DNA from: a virus
DNA: 47,061 bases
Direction: 5' to 3' (one strand)
Virus record (IMG/VR): IMGVR_UViG_3300042261_001239
Coordinates: 1-47,061 of that record
Shown piece by piece: positions 31,701 to 39,643 of this stretch (positions are counted from its first letter, which is position 1; the number at the start of each line of letters is the position of its first letter). A program made the translations under genes and the position numbers. A model generated the notes under the pieces. The model searched no databases and was not told the origin of the DNA. It saw only the letters and a list, made by a program, of their open reading frames with translations.

Positions 31701-32588
31701 ATGCTTTTGAACAGAACTGCCCACAGAATAGGATATCTGGGACCTATGAAATCCTGGGATGGTAAAAAAGTAGAAACTCTAAACCAACTCCTAGATTTTT
31801 TAATTTTACATTTAAATCACAACCAGAACAGAAAAATTCAAATGTTCTGTGTTGATGTTCAGGATATTGACTTCAAAGGAATAGATTTTTCCGGGATAGA
31901 AGAAGATTCTTTAGAGCAGGAAAAAATAGACATAGTTTCTAATTTTATCTCTTTTAACAAATCGAGATTATTTTTTTCCCTCTCTAAGAGCTATTTTTTA
32001 GGAAGTCAGATCTCTGAAGTGGTAGAGGAGACTAAAGAAATACTGAAAAAAATCTCGTCCTTTATGGATCTTTTAGGGTCTAAAGACCCTTCTATTTTAA
32101 TAAGAGTTGGAAGTGCTTATGGAAACAGGAAAGAAACTTTATCTAGATTTTGTTCCGAGGTGGAATCTCTTCCGGAAAGTGTATCTTCTAGACTGGCAGT
32201 AGTTAATGATGAAAAACCCAGTCTTTTTTCCATTACGGATCTTTTATCCGGTGTTTTTTACTCTGTAAAAATTCCTATTTGTTTTAGATTTCTCCCCCAC
32301 AGTTTTAATGATGGCGGGCTAACTTTTAGAGAGGCTTTGTTTCTAAGCTCCTCTACTTGGCCGGTAGGGGTTAAGCCTCTTTTTATTTATGCAGAATCTG
32401 AAGTAATTGATGAGTTTGGTCTTCCTACTAGTTCTCACCCTTCTGAACATCTCCAGTTTAGAATTCCGACATTTAATCTAGAGATAGATGTTATTGTAGA
32501 TTCAAAGGGAAAAGACCTTTCTTGTGTAAAGTATATGAAAGAAAGTAGGGCTTTAAAGCCTATAGTTATCAACAGAGTTCCGGAGTAA
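31701..32588 (+). CDS. UvdE-like TIM-barrel protein, probably catalytically impaired
   Basis: 295 residues with the layout of UV-damage endonuclease UvdE: RIGYLGPM start, ILIRVGSAYGNRKETLSRF (family: HPGGAYGDK-x-x-x-x-x-RF), SRLAVVNDEKPSLFSITDLL (family: RL-x-LENDD), IPICFRFLPHSFNDGGLT (family: P-x-x-FD-x-x-HH-x-x-N). At several metal-ligand positions the usual residue is changed: H to R135, E to V168, D to R196 and the first H of HH to P199. The fold seems kept and the active site altered. It is followed by Fpg, so a repair-related role is plausible. Confidence 0.7.
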   Translation: MLLNRTAHRIGYLGPMKSWDGKKVETLNQLLDFLILHLNHNQNRKIQMFCVDVQDIDFKGIDFSGIEEDSLEQEKIDIVSNFISFNKSRLFFSLSKSYFLGSQISEVVEETKEILKKISSFMDLLGSKDPSILIRVGSAYGNRKETLSRFCSEVESLPESVSSRLAVVNDEKPSLFSITDLLSGVFYSVKIPICFRFLPHSFNDGGLTFREALFLSSSTWPVGVKPLFIYAESEVIDEFGLPTSSHPSEHLQFRIPTFNLEIDVIVDSKGKDLSCVKYMKESRALKPIVINRVPE

Positions 32589-32600
32589 GACCGTATATTC
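32589..32600 (+). promoter_or_regulatory. Putative non-late promoter box before Fpg
   Basis: GACCGTATATTC, 14 bases before the ATG at 32615, sharing GACCGTATATT with the box before ligase. Confidence 0.5.
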
Positions 32601-32614
32601 TATCATACATTATT

Positions 32615-33412
32615 ATGCCAGAATTAGCTGAAGTTAAATTAACGGCGGACTACGTCAATAAGATGGTCCGAGGAAAAAAATTTGATAGGGTTAGGAAGAA
32701 CCCTTCTCACAAAGGAAAACTATTTGATCACCCAGATCTATTTGAGATTTCTGCAGTTTCTCGGGGAAAGGAATTTAAATTATTATTAAATCATCAAGGG
32801 GGGACTGAGCATCTTCTCATGACTATGGGGATGTCTGGGTATTTTAAGTTAACCCCTTTCGGAGAAGAGGTGAAGCATTCCCACCTTATGTTTGATTCCA
32901 CAGATGGAACGACTCTCTCGTTTGTAGACGTGAGAAGATTTGGTAAATGGGGATTCGGGGATTGGAATAAACTCCGGGGGCCTGACCCAGTTTATGAACA
33001 CGAAGAGTTTTACTCTAACATCATGAACAATCTTGAAAAGAAGGATTTTTATAAGCCCCTTCACGAGGTTTTAATGAACCAAAAGTACTTTAATGGGATA
33101 GGAAACTATCTAAGAGCTGAGATTGTTTATCGTCTTGAAGACGTTGATCCCTTCCAGCCTGCAAAAAATGCGATAAAAGGACCTAAAGGAAAAATTCTTC
33201 TGGATCTTTGTAAAGAAATACCACACCAAGCCTACCTCCTGGGGGGAGGAAATCTTTATACCTGGGAAACTCCCCAAGAATTAGAAATTCATACTTCTCT
33301 TGGATCCTGGACCGACTGGATGAAGTGCTATGGAAACAAAAGTATGGCTTCGGAAGTAGACAATATTGGTCGTAGATTTTGGTATGACTCTAAATGGAAA
33401 AGAAATGATTAA
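32615..33412 (+). CDS. Formamidopyrimidine-DNA glycosylase / endonuclease VIII family (Fpg/Nei)
   Basis: Base-excision repair glycosylase/AP lyase, 265 residues. The catalytic N-terminus is MPELAEV with P2 and E3 (usual MPELPEV). K52 in SRGKEF and the MTMGMSGYF strand match the family. The helix-two-turn-helix is LMNQKYFNGIGNYLRAEIVY. The C-terminal zinc finger is degenerate: only one cysteine remains (KCYG), and the segment ends IGRRFWYDSKWK, so this looks like a 'zincless finger' member as in NEIL1-type enzymes. Overlaps the exonuclease start. Confidence 0.9.
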   Translation: MPELAEVKLTADYVNKMVRGKKFDRVRKNPSHKGKLFDHPDLFEISAVSRGKEFKLLLNHQGGTEHLLMTMGMSGYFKLTPFGEEVKHSHLMFDSTDGTTLSFVDVRRFGKWGFGDWNKLRGPDPVYEHEEFYSNIMNNLEKKDFYKPLHEVLMNQKYFNGIGNYLRAEIVYRLEDVDPFQPAKNAIKGPKGKILLDLCKEIPHQAYLLGGGNLYTWETPQELEIHTSLGSWTDWMKCYGNKSMASEVDNIGRRFWYDSKWKRND

Positions 33413-34103
33413 AAAAACCGACATAAAAAACATTTTATACTTTGACGTTGAAACTGCAGGAGGGTATAAGAATTACGAGTCTTTGATGGAGAAAAATCCA
33501 AGACTGGCAAAACTCTGGGAAAGAAGAGCCAAATATTTTAGATCAAATTCTCCGGGAATGGAAGACTTGTCTGATTCTGAAATTTATCTACAGAAATCTG
33601 GTCTAGAACCAGAATTTGGTAGGGTTGTTTGTGTTTCTTTCGGAGTTTGGGACGAGCAAGAAAAACACCGGCTAACTTCTTTTTATGGGGAGGATGAATT
33701 GGAAATATTAGAAAAAACTTCAAAAGTCTTAATCAATGCTGTAGCGAAAGGAATGAAGATTTGCGGGCACAATGTTAAGATGTTTGACATTCCTTTTCTC
33801 GGGAAAAAAATAATCTTTAATGGTCTGGACGTACCCCCCAATCTCCAGATGTGGGATAAAAAACCTTGGGAAGTCCCTGTAATAGACACCGCCGAATTTT
33901 TCTCCTTTGGAAGCTGGTCTCAAAAGTTCTTAGGTCTAGACCTTCTTGCTTGCTCTTTAGGAATAAATTCTCCGAAGGACGACATAGATGGATCCCAAGT
34001 TCATGGAACCTTTTGGGAGGACCAAGAGTTTGAGAGAATTAAAGAATACTGTGAAAAGGACGTTATTACAGTGATGGACATTCTTAAGAAAGTCTCCAGA
34101 TAA
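33405..34103 (+). CDS. DEDDy 3'-5' exonuclease (PolB-exonuclease-related)
   Basis: 232 residues from ATG 33405, which overlaps the Fpg stop and is 8 residues before the first motif; an upstream TTG would add residues that only mirror Fpg. Exo I: LYFDVET (D14, E16). Exo II: CGHNVKMFDIPFL (N123, D128). Exo III: YCEKDVITVMDIL (Y215, D219). All four acidic residues and the tyrosine are present. Similar stand-alone proteins are related to the proofreading domain of family B DNA polymerases. Probably supports repair or replication fidelity. Confidence 0.88.
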   Translation: MIKKTDIKNILYFDVETAGGYKNYESLMEKNPRLAKLWERRAKYFRSNSPGMEDLSDSEIYLQKSGLEPEFGRVVCVSFGVWDEQEKHRLTSFYGEDELEILEKTSKVLINAVAKGMKICGHNVKMFDIPFLGKKIIFNGLDVPPNLQMWDKKPWEVPVIDTAEFFSFGSWSQKFLGLDLLACSLGINSPKDDIDGSQVHGTFWEDQEFERIKEYCEKDVITVMDILKKVSR

Positions 34104-34127
34104 GATTTAAACATTAAGAAAGATAAG

Positions 34128-34169
34128 AAAGGATTGTTTGGATATATAAAGTCCAAATAATCCTTTTTT
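34128..34169 (+). terminator. Intrinsic terminator whose loop contains a late promoter box
   Basis: AAAGGATTGTTTGG (34128-34141) pairs with CCAAATAATCCTTT (34153-34166): 14 bp including one G-U pair, loop of 11 bases, then a T run to 34169. The box GATATATAAAG occupies the end of the left arm and most of the loop. Confidence 0.85.
34141..34151 (+). promoter_or_regulatory. Putative late promoter box inside a terminator loop
   Basis: GATATATAAAG, 18 bases before the GTG start at 34170. A transcript starting from it would begin within the right arm and so would not form the terminator hairpin. Confidence 0.45.
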
Positions 34170-34964
34170 GTGGAGATAGTAAAATCCTTTCAAGACTACT
34201 TTTTATTTGAGAAGCAAATAAATGCTTTTTATCAGGATGAACTGAATCCTAAATTTTGGACCAGGAGAGTTTCGAAGGACGGATCAAAAGAGAAGTGGGT
34301 TCTGGACCCTCTAGTAAGAAAAAAACTTTTAAAAATTGGTCAAGAGTTTTATGAAAGTCTAAAGGATGTTGTGGGTAGAGTTCCAATCTCGGATATTCAA
34401 CTGACCGGGTCCTTAGCAAACTACAACTGGACCGATCTTTCGGACTTGGACGTCCATATTCTTGTAGATTTTGATAAAATTAAAGCTCCAAGAAAAGTAA
34501 TCGAAGCTGCAGGAGAGGGGGCGAAATTTATGTGGAACATTAGACACGATATAAAGTTAAGAGGTCATGATGTTGAAGTTTTCTTACAGGATTCTGACGA
34601 GAGACACCATATTACGGGCTTATTTTCTCTAAAAGAAAATCTTTGGATTAAGAAGCCACAGTTCGACCCTCCAAAAACTGATGAGGACGATGTAAACAAA
34701 AAAGCAGAAGCAATAGCAAGCGAAGTATCAGCATTAGAAAGCAAATTGATTTCCTCCTACTCTTTACCCAAAGAATCTAGAAATCTTTTCAAGAGGGCTA
34801 AATCCTTAAAAAAGAAAATAAGTAAGATGAGAAGAGAAGGACTTGAAAAGGGAGGGGAGTTTTCTGTTGGCAACTTAGCCTTTAAAAAGCTAAGAAATGA
34901 TGGATATATAAGTAAGCTTATAGACGTCATGTCCAGGGCTTACGATAGAATTTATAGCGAATAA
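34170..34964 (+). CDS. Pol-beta-type nucleotidyltransferase with capsid-targeting-like N-terminus
   Basis: 264 residues from a GTG start directly after a terminator T run; GTG is preferred because the N-terminal motif MEIVKSFQDYFLFEK follows. That motif matches the window's capsid-targeting pattern, with possible cleavage LFE before K15. The enzyme core is LTGSLANYNWTDLSDLDVHI: G80-S81, then D92 and D94 as metal ligands (GS-x-x-x...D-x-D). A later DVEVFLQD gives the third acidic strand. Such enzymes transfer AMP or other nucleotides to proteins, RNA or small molecules. If packaged, it could modify a host target on ejection, as T4 Alt does by ADP-ribosylation (inference). It overlaps the next gene by one base. 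Confidence 0.78.
   Translation: MEIVKSFQDYFLFEKQINAFYQDELNPKFWTRRVSKDGSKEKWVLDPLVRKKLLKIGQEFYESLKDVVGRVPISDIQLTGSLANYNWTDLSDLDVHILVDFDKIKAPRKVIEAAGEGAKFMWNIRHDIKLRGHDVEVFLQDSDERHHITGLFSLKENLWIKKPQFDPPKTDEDDVNKKAEAIASEVSALESKLISSYSLPKESRNLFKRAKSLKKKISKMRREGLEKGGEFSVGNLAFKKLRNDGYISKLIDVMSRAYDRIYSE
34903..34912 (+). promoter_or_regulatory. Possible internal late promoter box
   Basis: GATATATAAG inside the end of the nucleotidyltransferase gene, 51 bases before the next start. It also encodes Gly-Tyr-Ile in a plausible coding context, so it may be chance. Confidence 0.25.
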
Positions 34965-37477
34965 TGAAGTTAATATTTTTACCCAAAGGAGGAGCAGGAA
35001 TTTCTGATGGCGGAAGTTTCCCTATTATGGAAGTTCCAATGTCAGCCGAGGGCGCAGAGAAAACTACCCTCAACGACTTTCAATGGTGGGCTCCTACCGA
35101 TAAATGGCAAGAGTGGCTGAAAAAAAATCCTAGGTCCTGGAAAGCGGAATCTGAGGTTTTCGATCAGGAGGAAGTCTACAACATGATAATGGAGTCCTTC
35201 AACTCTTATGATGAGGACCCGGAGTCGGTTATGGGATTTGAGGAGTTCTCAAGCTTGTTCGAAGAGGAAGAAAAAAAGGAGAACGAAGAGGGTCAAGTTT
35301 CAGTCTCCAAAGAAGAAGCTTCTAAAAAATTAACGAAGTTTACTTTTGCCTATAATAAACTTCTGGAAGAAAATAAAATTGAGCTAAATTTAAGTCTAGA
35401 TAAACTTACCCCAAGTCAGTTTTACGCACTTATTTTAGATATGGTAGACGACAAGGGGCAGGACGTTCCTGAGACTAGAAATGCCTACAAGATGAAGATT
35501 TTGCCTTCTGACGCAAAAGCTAAGTTCTATCTTGCACAAATGACGGAAACTGCTCTAACTGGACCCATACCAGATGATCAACCAATAGGCACTACCTTCG
35601 CTAAAGTTGCTGGGTTTGTTGGGAGAGCCGCTCTTGGCGGAGCTCTAGCAGTTTTAGGAATTTCTCTTGCTTACAAGATGGTTGGTTCTGCTTTAACAAG
35701 ACTAGGAATTAGATCCTGGTTTACAAAGATTATTCCTAACGCTTTTAAGTCTGGTTCAATCCGGGGTGCTTCATCACTAGCTAGAGGATTTAAATCTGCT
35801 AAATATTTTTTTACCTCTATTGGAGGAATTAGACCCTTCCTGATGGGAGCTGGAAGATTTAAGGGATTTATCCCCTCTCTTTTAAAAAGCGGGAAATTTA
35901 TGTCAGCTATTAGATCTGGAAGTTCTGCAGTAGGGGCAGCAAGAGCTGCAGCCGGAGCAGGAAAAGCTACTAATCCAGTTGGGTGGGCTATAACAGCTTT
36001 AACTGTTGGTCAGCAGCTTTATAACTGGTTCAGTTCTAATCAAGCTCCTAGATATGGAGAAATAGAAGACGATGGTGTTGGAGCTCAAAACTCTTTTTCT
36101 CCTGGATCTATTCCCGACGGACAGAATATTACAGTCTGCTGGACTCAAGAAGCTGGGTCTAGTGGATTTCTTTCTTTTTTAGCCAGCATAGTTATCGCTA
36201 ACGATACAAGAACCACCATGGAACTGGTGAAGTTGGGGAACTTTAACGGAAAAGCAGTTTTTTACTTGGTTGATGTTCACTCAGAGTCATATAAAAAACT
36301 TCTGGAAGAAAACTCTATGATCTTAATTTTCTTTGATCAGGGAGCTAAATTTGAGCATGGATTTTTTGATAATGACGACTTGAAATTAGAAGTTTTGAGT
36401 ATTAAAGATGCTGCTGGACTTTCCGCTAATACTATTTTCCATGGATACTGTGCATGGGAGGATTTCCAAAGCGCTTATGAAAAAGCAGACGACAAAGCTC
36501 TAGAAGTTCCAGAAAATGCTCCGGACGAATATTCTTTCTACTTTAAGTATGGAAAATCTAATAGAGAGATAAATGTTACTGGAAAACTAGTAAGAGATTT
36601 AAGCTCGATAGACACGGTTAAAAATACTTTTAATTTTGAGAACCCTAACGAAGGAGGAGATGAAAAGCCTACTACCGAGTCATATTCCTTCGATATTTCT
36701 AAGGATGTAATGTCATTCTTTGAATTTTCTGAATCTGGATTTCCAACTTCTTTAATGTTACTAGAAGATGAAGAAGAAAAAGCCGCTGGAGAAGTTTCTG
36801 ATGCAAAACTAACCGAAACCCAAAAAATTGCTCCCTACTCAGTTGAAAAAATAGAATATGCTGATAAAGCTTTAGAAGACCAAGAACTTCCTGATCTTCT
36901 AACATTTATCATACCTAGCGAGTATTTGGAAGCAGAGGATAATCAGAGTATTGATGTTGATCCCATCCAAGATGTAACAGTAAAATCACCTAAAAAAGGA
37001 GTTATAGTTATAGAAACTCAAGAAGCACCAGAACCGGTTCCAGTTGAAGTTGTTGGAGCTACCGGAGCTACAGGTTCCCAAGAACCTGAGGTAGAGGGAG
37101 GAGTTCCGGTTGAAGTAACTAAAGACGAGGTAAAAGTAAAATATAGAGACAATCCGGAAATTCTTAATGACTTAGGAATTCCTGATGTTACTAAGATTAA
37201 AGACAAAGATAGAGACGATAAAATTAAATTCCTAGATTTTATAACTCCAGAAGAGAAAGAAGAACTAGGAATAGGAGACTGGGACTTTATTAAAAAAGTT
37301 AAAATATCTAAAGACGGGAAAGGAAATCCTTTAGTTATTAGATTCAAAGCTGGTGGGATGGCGAAAGATAGAAAGAGAAAAATTAAATCCAGCGATGAAA
37401 ATTTCGATACTGCTTTAAAGGTAGCTGAAAGAATTTTAGCTGGATTTAAAGAAGCAGAGGATAAAGAAGAAGATTAA
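34964..37477 (+). CDS. Large predicted internal virion protein with hydrophobic domain
   Basis: 837 residues, starting on the last base of the previous stop. Residues 1-75 look globular. An internal segment MGFEEFSSLFEEEE (about 90-103) resembles the capsid-targeting motif plus gp21 site (LFE before E101), as if residues 1-100 were a removable propeptide. Residues 215-355 are rich in hydrophobic, glycine/alanine helices (GRAALGGALAVLGISLAYKM; AARAAAGAGKATNPVGWAI), suggesting membrane interaction. The second half is acidic, with a KSPKKGVIVIETQEAPEPVP linker and a DNA-binding-like basic end (GGMAKDRKRKIKSS). It may be ejected with DNA to help cross the envelope (inference). Confidence 0.72.
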   Translation: MKLIFLPKGGAGISDGGSFPIMEVPMSAEGAEKTTLNDFQWWAPTDKWQEWLKKNPRSWKAESEVFDQEEVYNMIMESFNSYDEDPESVMGFEEFSSLFEEEEKKENEEGQVSVSKEEASKKLTKFTFAYNKLLEENKIELNLSLDKLTPSQFYALILDMVDDKGQDVPETRNAYKMKILPSDAKAKFYLAQMTETALTGPIPDDQPIGTTFAKVAGFVGRAALGGALAVLGISLAYKMVGSALTRLGIRSWFTKIIPNAFKSGSIRGASSLARGFKSAKYFFTSIGGIRPFLMGAGRFKGFIPSLLKSGKFMSAIRSGSSAVGAARAAAGAGKATNPVGWAITALTVGQQLYNWFSSNQAPRYGEIEDDGVGAQNSFSPGSIPDGQNITVCWTQEAGSSGFLSFLASIVIANDTRTTMELVKLGNFNGKAVFYLVDVHSESYKKLLEENSMILIFFDQGAKFEHGFFDNDDLKLEVLSIKDAAGLSANTIFHGYCAWEDFQSAYEKADDKALEVPENAPDEYSFYFKYGKSNREINVTGKLVRDLSSIDTVKNTFNFENPNEGGDEKPTTESYSFDISKDVMSFFEFSESGFPTSLMLLEDEEEKAAGEVSDAKLTETQKIAPYSVEKIEYADKALEDQELPDLLTFIIPSEYLEAEDNQSIDVDPIQDVTVKSPKKGVIVIETQEAPEPVPVEVVGATGATGSQEPEVEGGVPVEVTKDEVKVKYRDNPEILNDLGIPDVTKIKDKDRDDKIKFLDFITPEEKEELGIGDWDFIKKVKISKDGKGNPLVIRFKAGGMAKDRKRKIKSSDENFDTALKVAERILAGFKEAEDKEED

Positions 37478-37513
37478 TATCGTAAAAAGATTAATTTTTC
37501 TCAGAAAAGATTA

Positions 37514-37524
37514 GATATATAAGA
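37514..37524 (+). promoter_or_regulatory. Putative late promoter box before the protease-scaffold gene
   Basis: GATATATAAGA, 17 bases before the ATG at 37542. Confidence 0.5.
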
Positions 37525-37541
37525 AATAACAAAAATTAGAA

Positions 37542-39608
37542 ATGTATTCAGTTTCCTCAATTAACGAACAGATGGTTTTCATTCTGGAAAAGCAGAATCA
37601 AATCCTAGAAGCATCTAAGGAGATGACTTCAGAAGGAAAGGATTATGTCCTTAAAGGGATTGCTGCTCAATTCGGAAAAGAAAACAATAATAATAGAATC
37701 TACGAGGAAGGAGAATATCTTCCGCACCTAGATTATCTTAAAGACAAAATCAAACAAAAAAGACTAGTTGGTGAATTAGATCACCCCGAGAAGTTTGATA
37801 TTTCCCTAAGCAACGTTTCACACGTAATCGAAGATTTAGAGTACGACAAAAGTGGAAGGGTCCTTAACATTAAAGTTAGACTTCTAGATACTCCAGCAGG
37901 ACAAATTGCAAAAAGACTTGTTGATGCTGGTGTGCCCCTTTCTATTTCTTCCAGAGCAGCAGGTAACGTTGGACCAGACAAAAAGGTTCAAATTAAGAAA
38001 ATTTTTACTTATGATCTAGTAGCGGATCCCGGCTTCCAAGACGCTCAACTAGAGAGAGTATATGAAAGCGCTGGATTTTCTCACGAAGATTTTATATATA
38101 AGAGAGAAAAAAGCGTTGTTAGCAGATTAGAATGTCTAAACGAATCATTAGGACTAAAAAATACAGATTCTTTGAGGATATATAATGTTAACGACAACGA
38201 AGAATTTAAAAAAATATTCAATACAGATAAAAATAAATCCGCTATTATGGAGAATACCAACAGAGAATTTGTAAGTGCTGAAGAACTAAACCAGTACACA
38301 ATGTTCTTAAAGAAAGAAATGGATGCTATGAAGGCTGAAATTTTTAGTTTAAGATCAGGTAGAGTTGAAGAAGGTCAAGCACTAAGCTTTAACAAGCCTG
38401 AGCCTGCTTTAGGAAACGGCTACAACAACGGCCCTTCTGCTACTTCAGATCAATCTATCGAAGACAGAGTTGCTAGACTAGAAAAATATTCTAATTACTT
38501 AGCTGAGACTCTAGATGGAGCTATTAAGTATGGAGAATATTTGGCTGAAAATTTAGACAGCAGCATCAACTACTCTAAATATCTAGCAGAGAACTTAGAC
38601 AAGAACATTTCTTACTCTAAGTATCTAGCAGAAAACGTAGACAAGTCTATCTCTTATTCTGAATATGTTGCTGAAAATCTTGACAAGTCTGTCGAGTACT
38701 CTAAGTATCTAGCAGAAAAAGTTGACGAGTCTATCCAATATTCTGAATATGTAGCTGAAAAAGTAGATACAAACATTTCTTACTCTGAGTACCTAGCGGA
38801 AAATCTAGACAAAGGAATTGCTTATTCTGAATACCTAGCAGAAAAGCTAGATCAGGGAATTGGTTACGCTGAATACCTTGGAGAAAAATTAGACCAAGGA
38901 ATTGGATACACCGAGTATGTTGCAGAAAACCTAAATAAGGGTATCGCTTACTCTGAATATCTAGCAGAAAACCTAAACAAAGGTATTGCTTACTCCGATT
39001 ATTTGGCGGAAAAAGTTAAAAATAACATCGCTTATTCTGAGTATATCGCAGAAAGCGTAAATAATAATCTCGGAGATTCTATCAACGAGAATGCAAGAGA
39101 ACAAGCAGATTTTGCTTCTAATGCAGGACTATTCGAATCAGGTTTTGCTGGTGACTATTCAACAGTTTCCGGTAAGATTGATGCACTAATAGAGTCAGTT
39201 CAAACCCAGAAAACTGAAACGCTACAAAGAAATGCGGCTGTTAAGTTCCAGTCGCCTGCTCAAACCCAAAAAGCAGACCAGGTTCTAAACGAGAACTTGA
39301 ACGAAAATGCTAATCCAAGCTCAGGTTACAAATTCATTGATGAAGCTCCAGAGGAGTATGCTCAGATTTGGGAATCTCTAACTGAAGGTCACAAGCAATC
39401 TATCATTGCTCAAGCAGCTTTCTACAATCTAGAAACCCCTTATCAGATTAAAAACTTCTGGTCAACCAGACAGCTAGGAAGAAACATCGGACTTCAAAAA
39501 CTCACCGAGAACGAAAACATCGAAACCAACGAGACCCCCGTAACTCCAAGAGGATATTCTAACGATTATCTAAATGCAGTTGCTAAGGCTCTTGAAGGAA
39601 GATTCTAA
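37542..39608 (+). CDS. 21: Prohead core protease (T4 gp21-like) fused to a scaffold-like coiled-coil
   Basis: 688 residues; T4 gp21 has 212 and the scaffold gp22 269. Residues about 30-170 are the protease: GELDHPEKFDI with catalytic H81, a VRLLDTPAGQIAKRL segment, and VPLSISSRAAG with the catalytic serine (S136/S137). Residues 316-511 are 14 tandem copies of a 14-residue unit (type YSEYLAENLDKGIA), i.e. two heptads each, a coiled coil. The C-terminal 90 residues (EYAQIWESLTEGHKQSII) form a separate domain that could bind the capsid protein. I infer that protease and core scaffold functions are combined. It lies directly before the capsid gene. LNE and ILE steps suggest self-processing. Confidence 0.85.
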   Translation: MYSVSSINEQMVFILEKQNQILEASKEMTSEGKDYVLKGIAAQFGKENNNNRIYEEGEYLPHLDYLKDKIKQKRLVGELDHPEKFDISLSNVSHVIEDLEYDKSGRVLNIKVRLLDTPAGQIAKRLVDAGVPLSISSRAAGNVGPDKKVQIKKIFTYDLVADPGFQDAQLERVYESAGFSHEDFIYKREKSVVSRLECLNESLGLKNTDSLRIYNVNDNEEFKKIFNTDKNKSAIMENTNREFVSAEELNQYTMFLKKEMDAMKAEIFSLRSGRVEEGQALSFNKPEPALGNGYNNGPSATSDQSIEDRVARLEKYSNYLAETLDGAIKYGEYLAENLDSSINYSKYLAENLDKNISYSKYLAENVDKSISYSEYVAENLDKSVEYSKYLAEKVDESIQYSEYVAEKVDTNISYSEYLAENLDKGIAYSEYLAEKLDQGIGYAEYLGEKLDQGIGYTEYVAENLNKGIAYSEYLAENLNKGIAYSDYLAEKVKNNIAYSEYIAESVNNNLGDSINENAREQADFASNAGLFESGFAGDYSTVSGKIDALIESVQTQKTETLQRNAAVKFQSPAQTQKADQVLNENLNENANPSSGYKFIDEAPEEYAQIWESLTEGHKQSIIAQAAFYNLETPYQIKNFWSTRQLGRNIGLQKLTENENIETNETPVTPRGYSNDYLNAVAKALEGRF
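38487..39074 (+). repeat. Tandem 42-bp repeat (14 units) encoding a coiled coil
   Basis: Fourteen consecutive 42-bp units, each coding a 14-residue block with invariant tyrosines at positions 1 and usually 4, and consensus YSEYLAENLDKGIA. Synonymous codons vary between units, so the repeat is old and kept at protein level. It is inside an open frame, and is not a CRISPR array. Confidence 0.92.
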
Positions 39609-39643
39609 AAAACAAACCAAAAAATAAAAAATAAAAAAAGTTT

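Noticed and set aside
38487-39074. Regular 42-bp repeats considered as a CRISPR-like or iteron array
   Set aside because: They are contiguous without spacers, in frame, and the variation is mostly synonymous, so they are a protein repeat.
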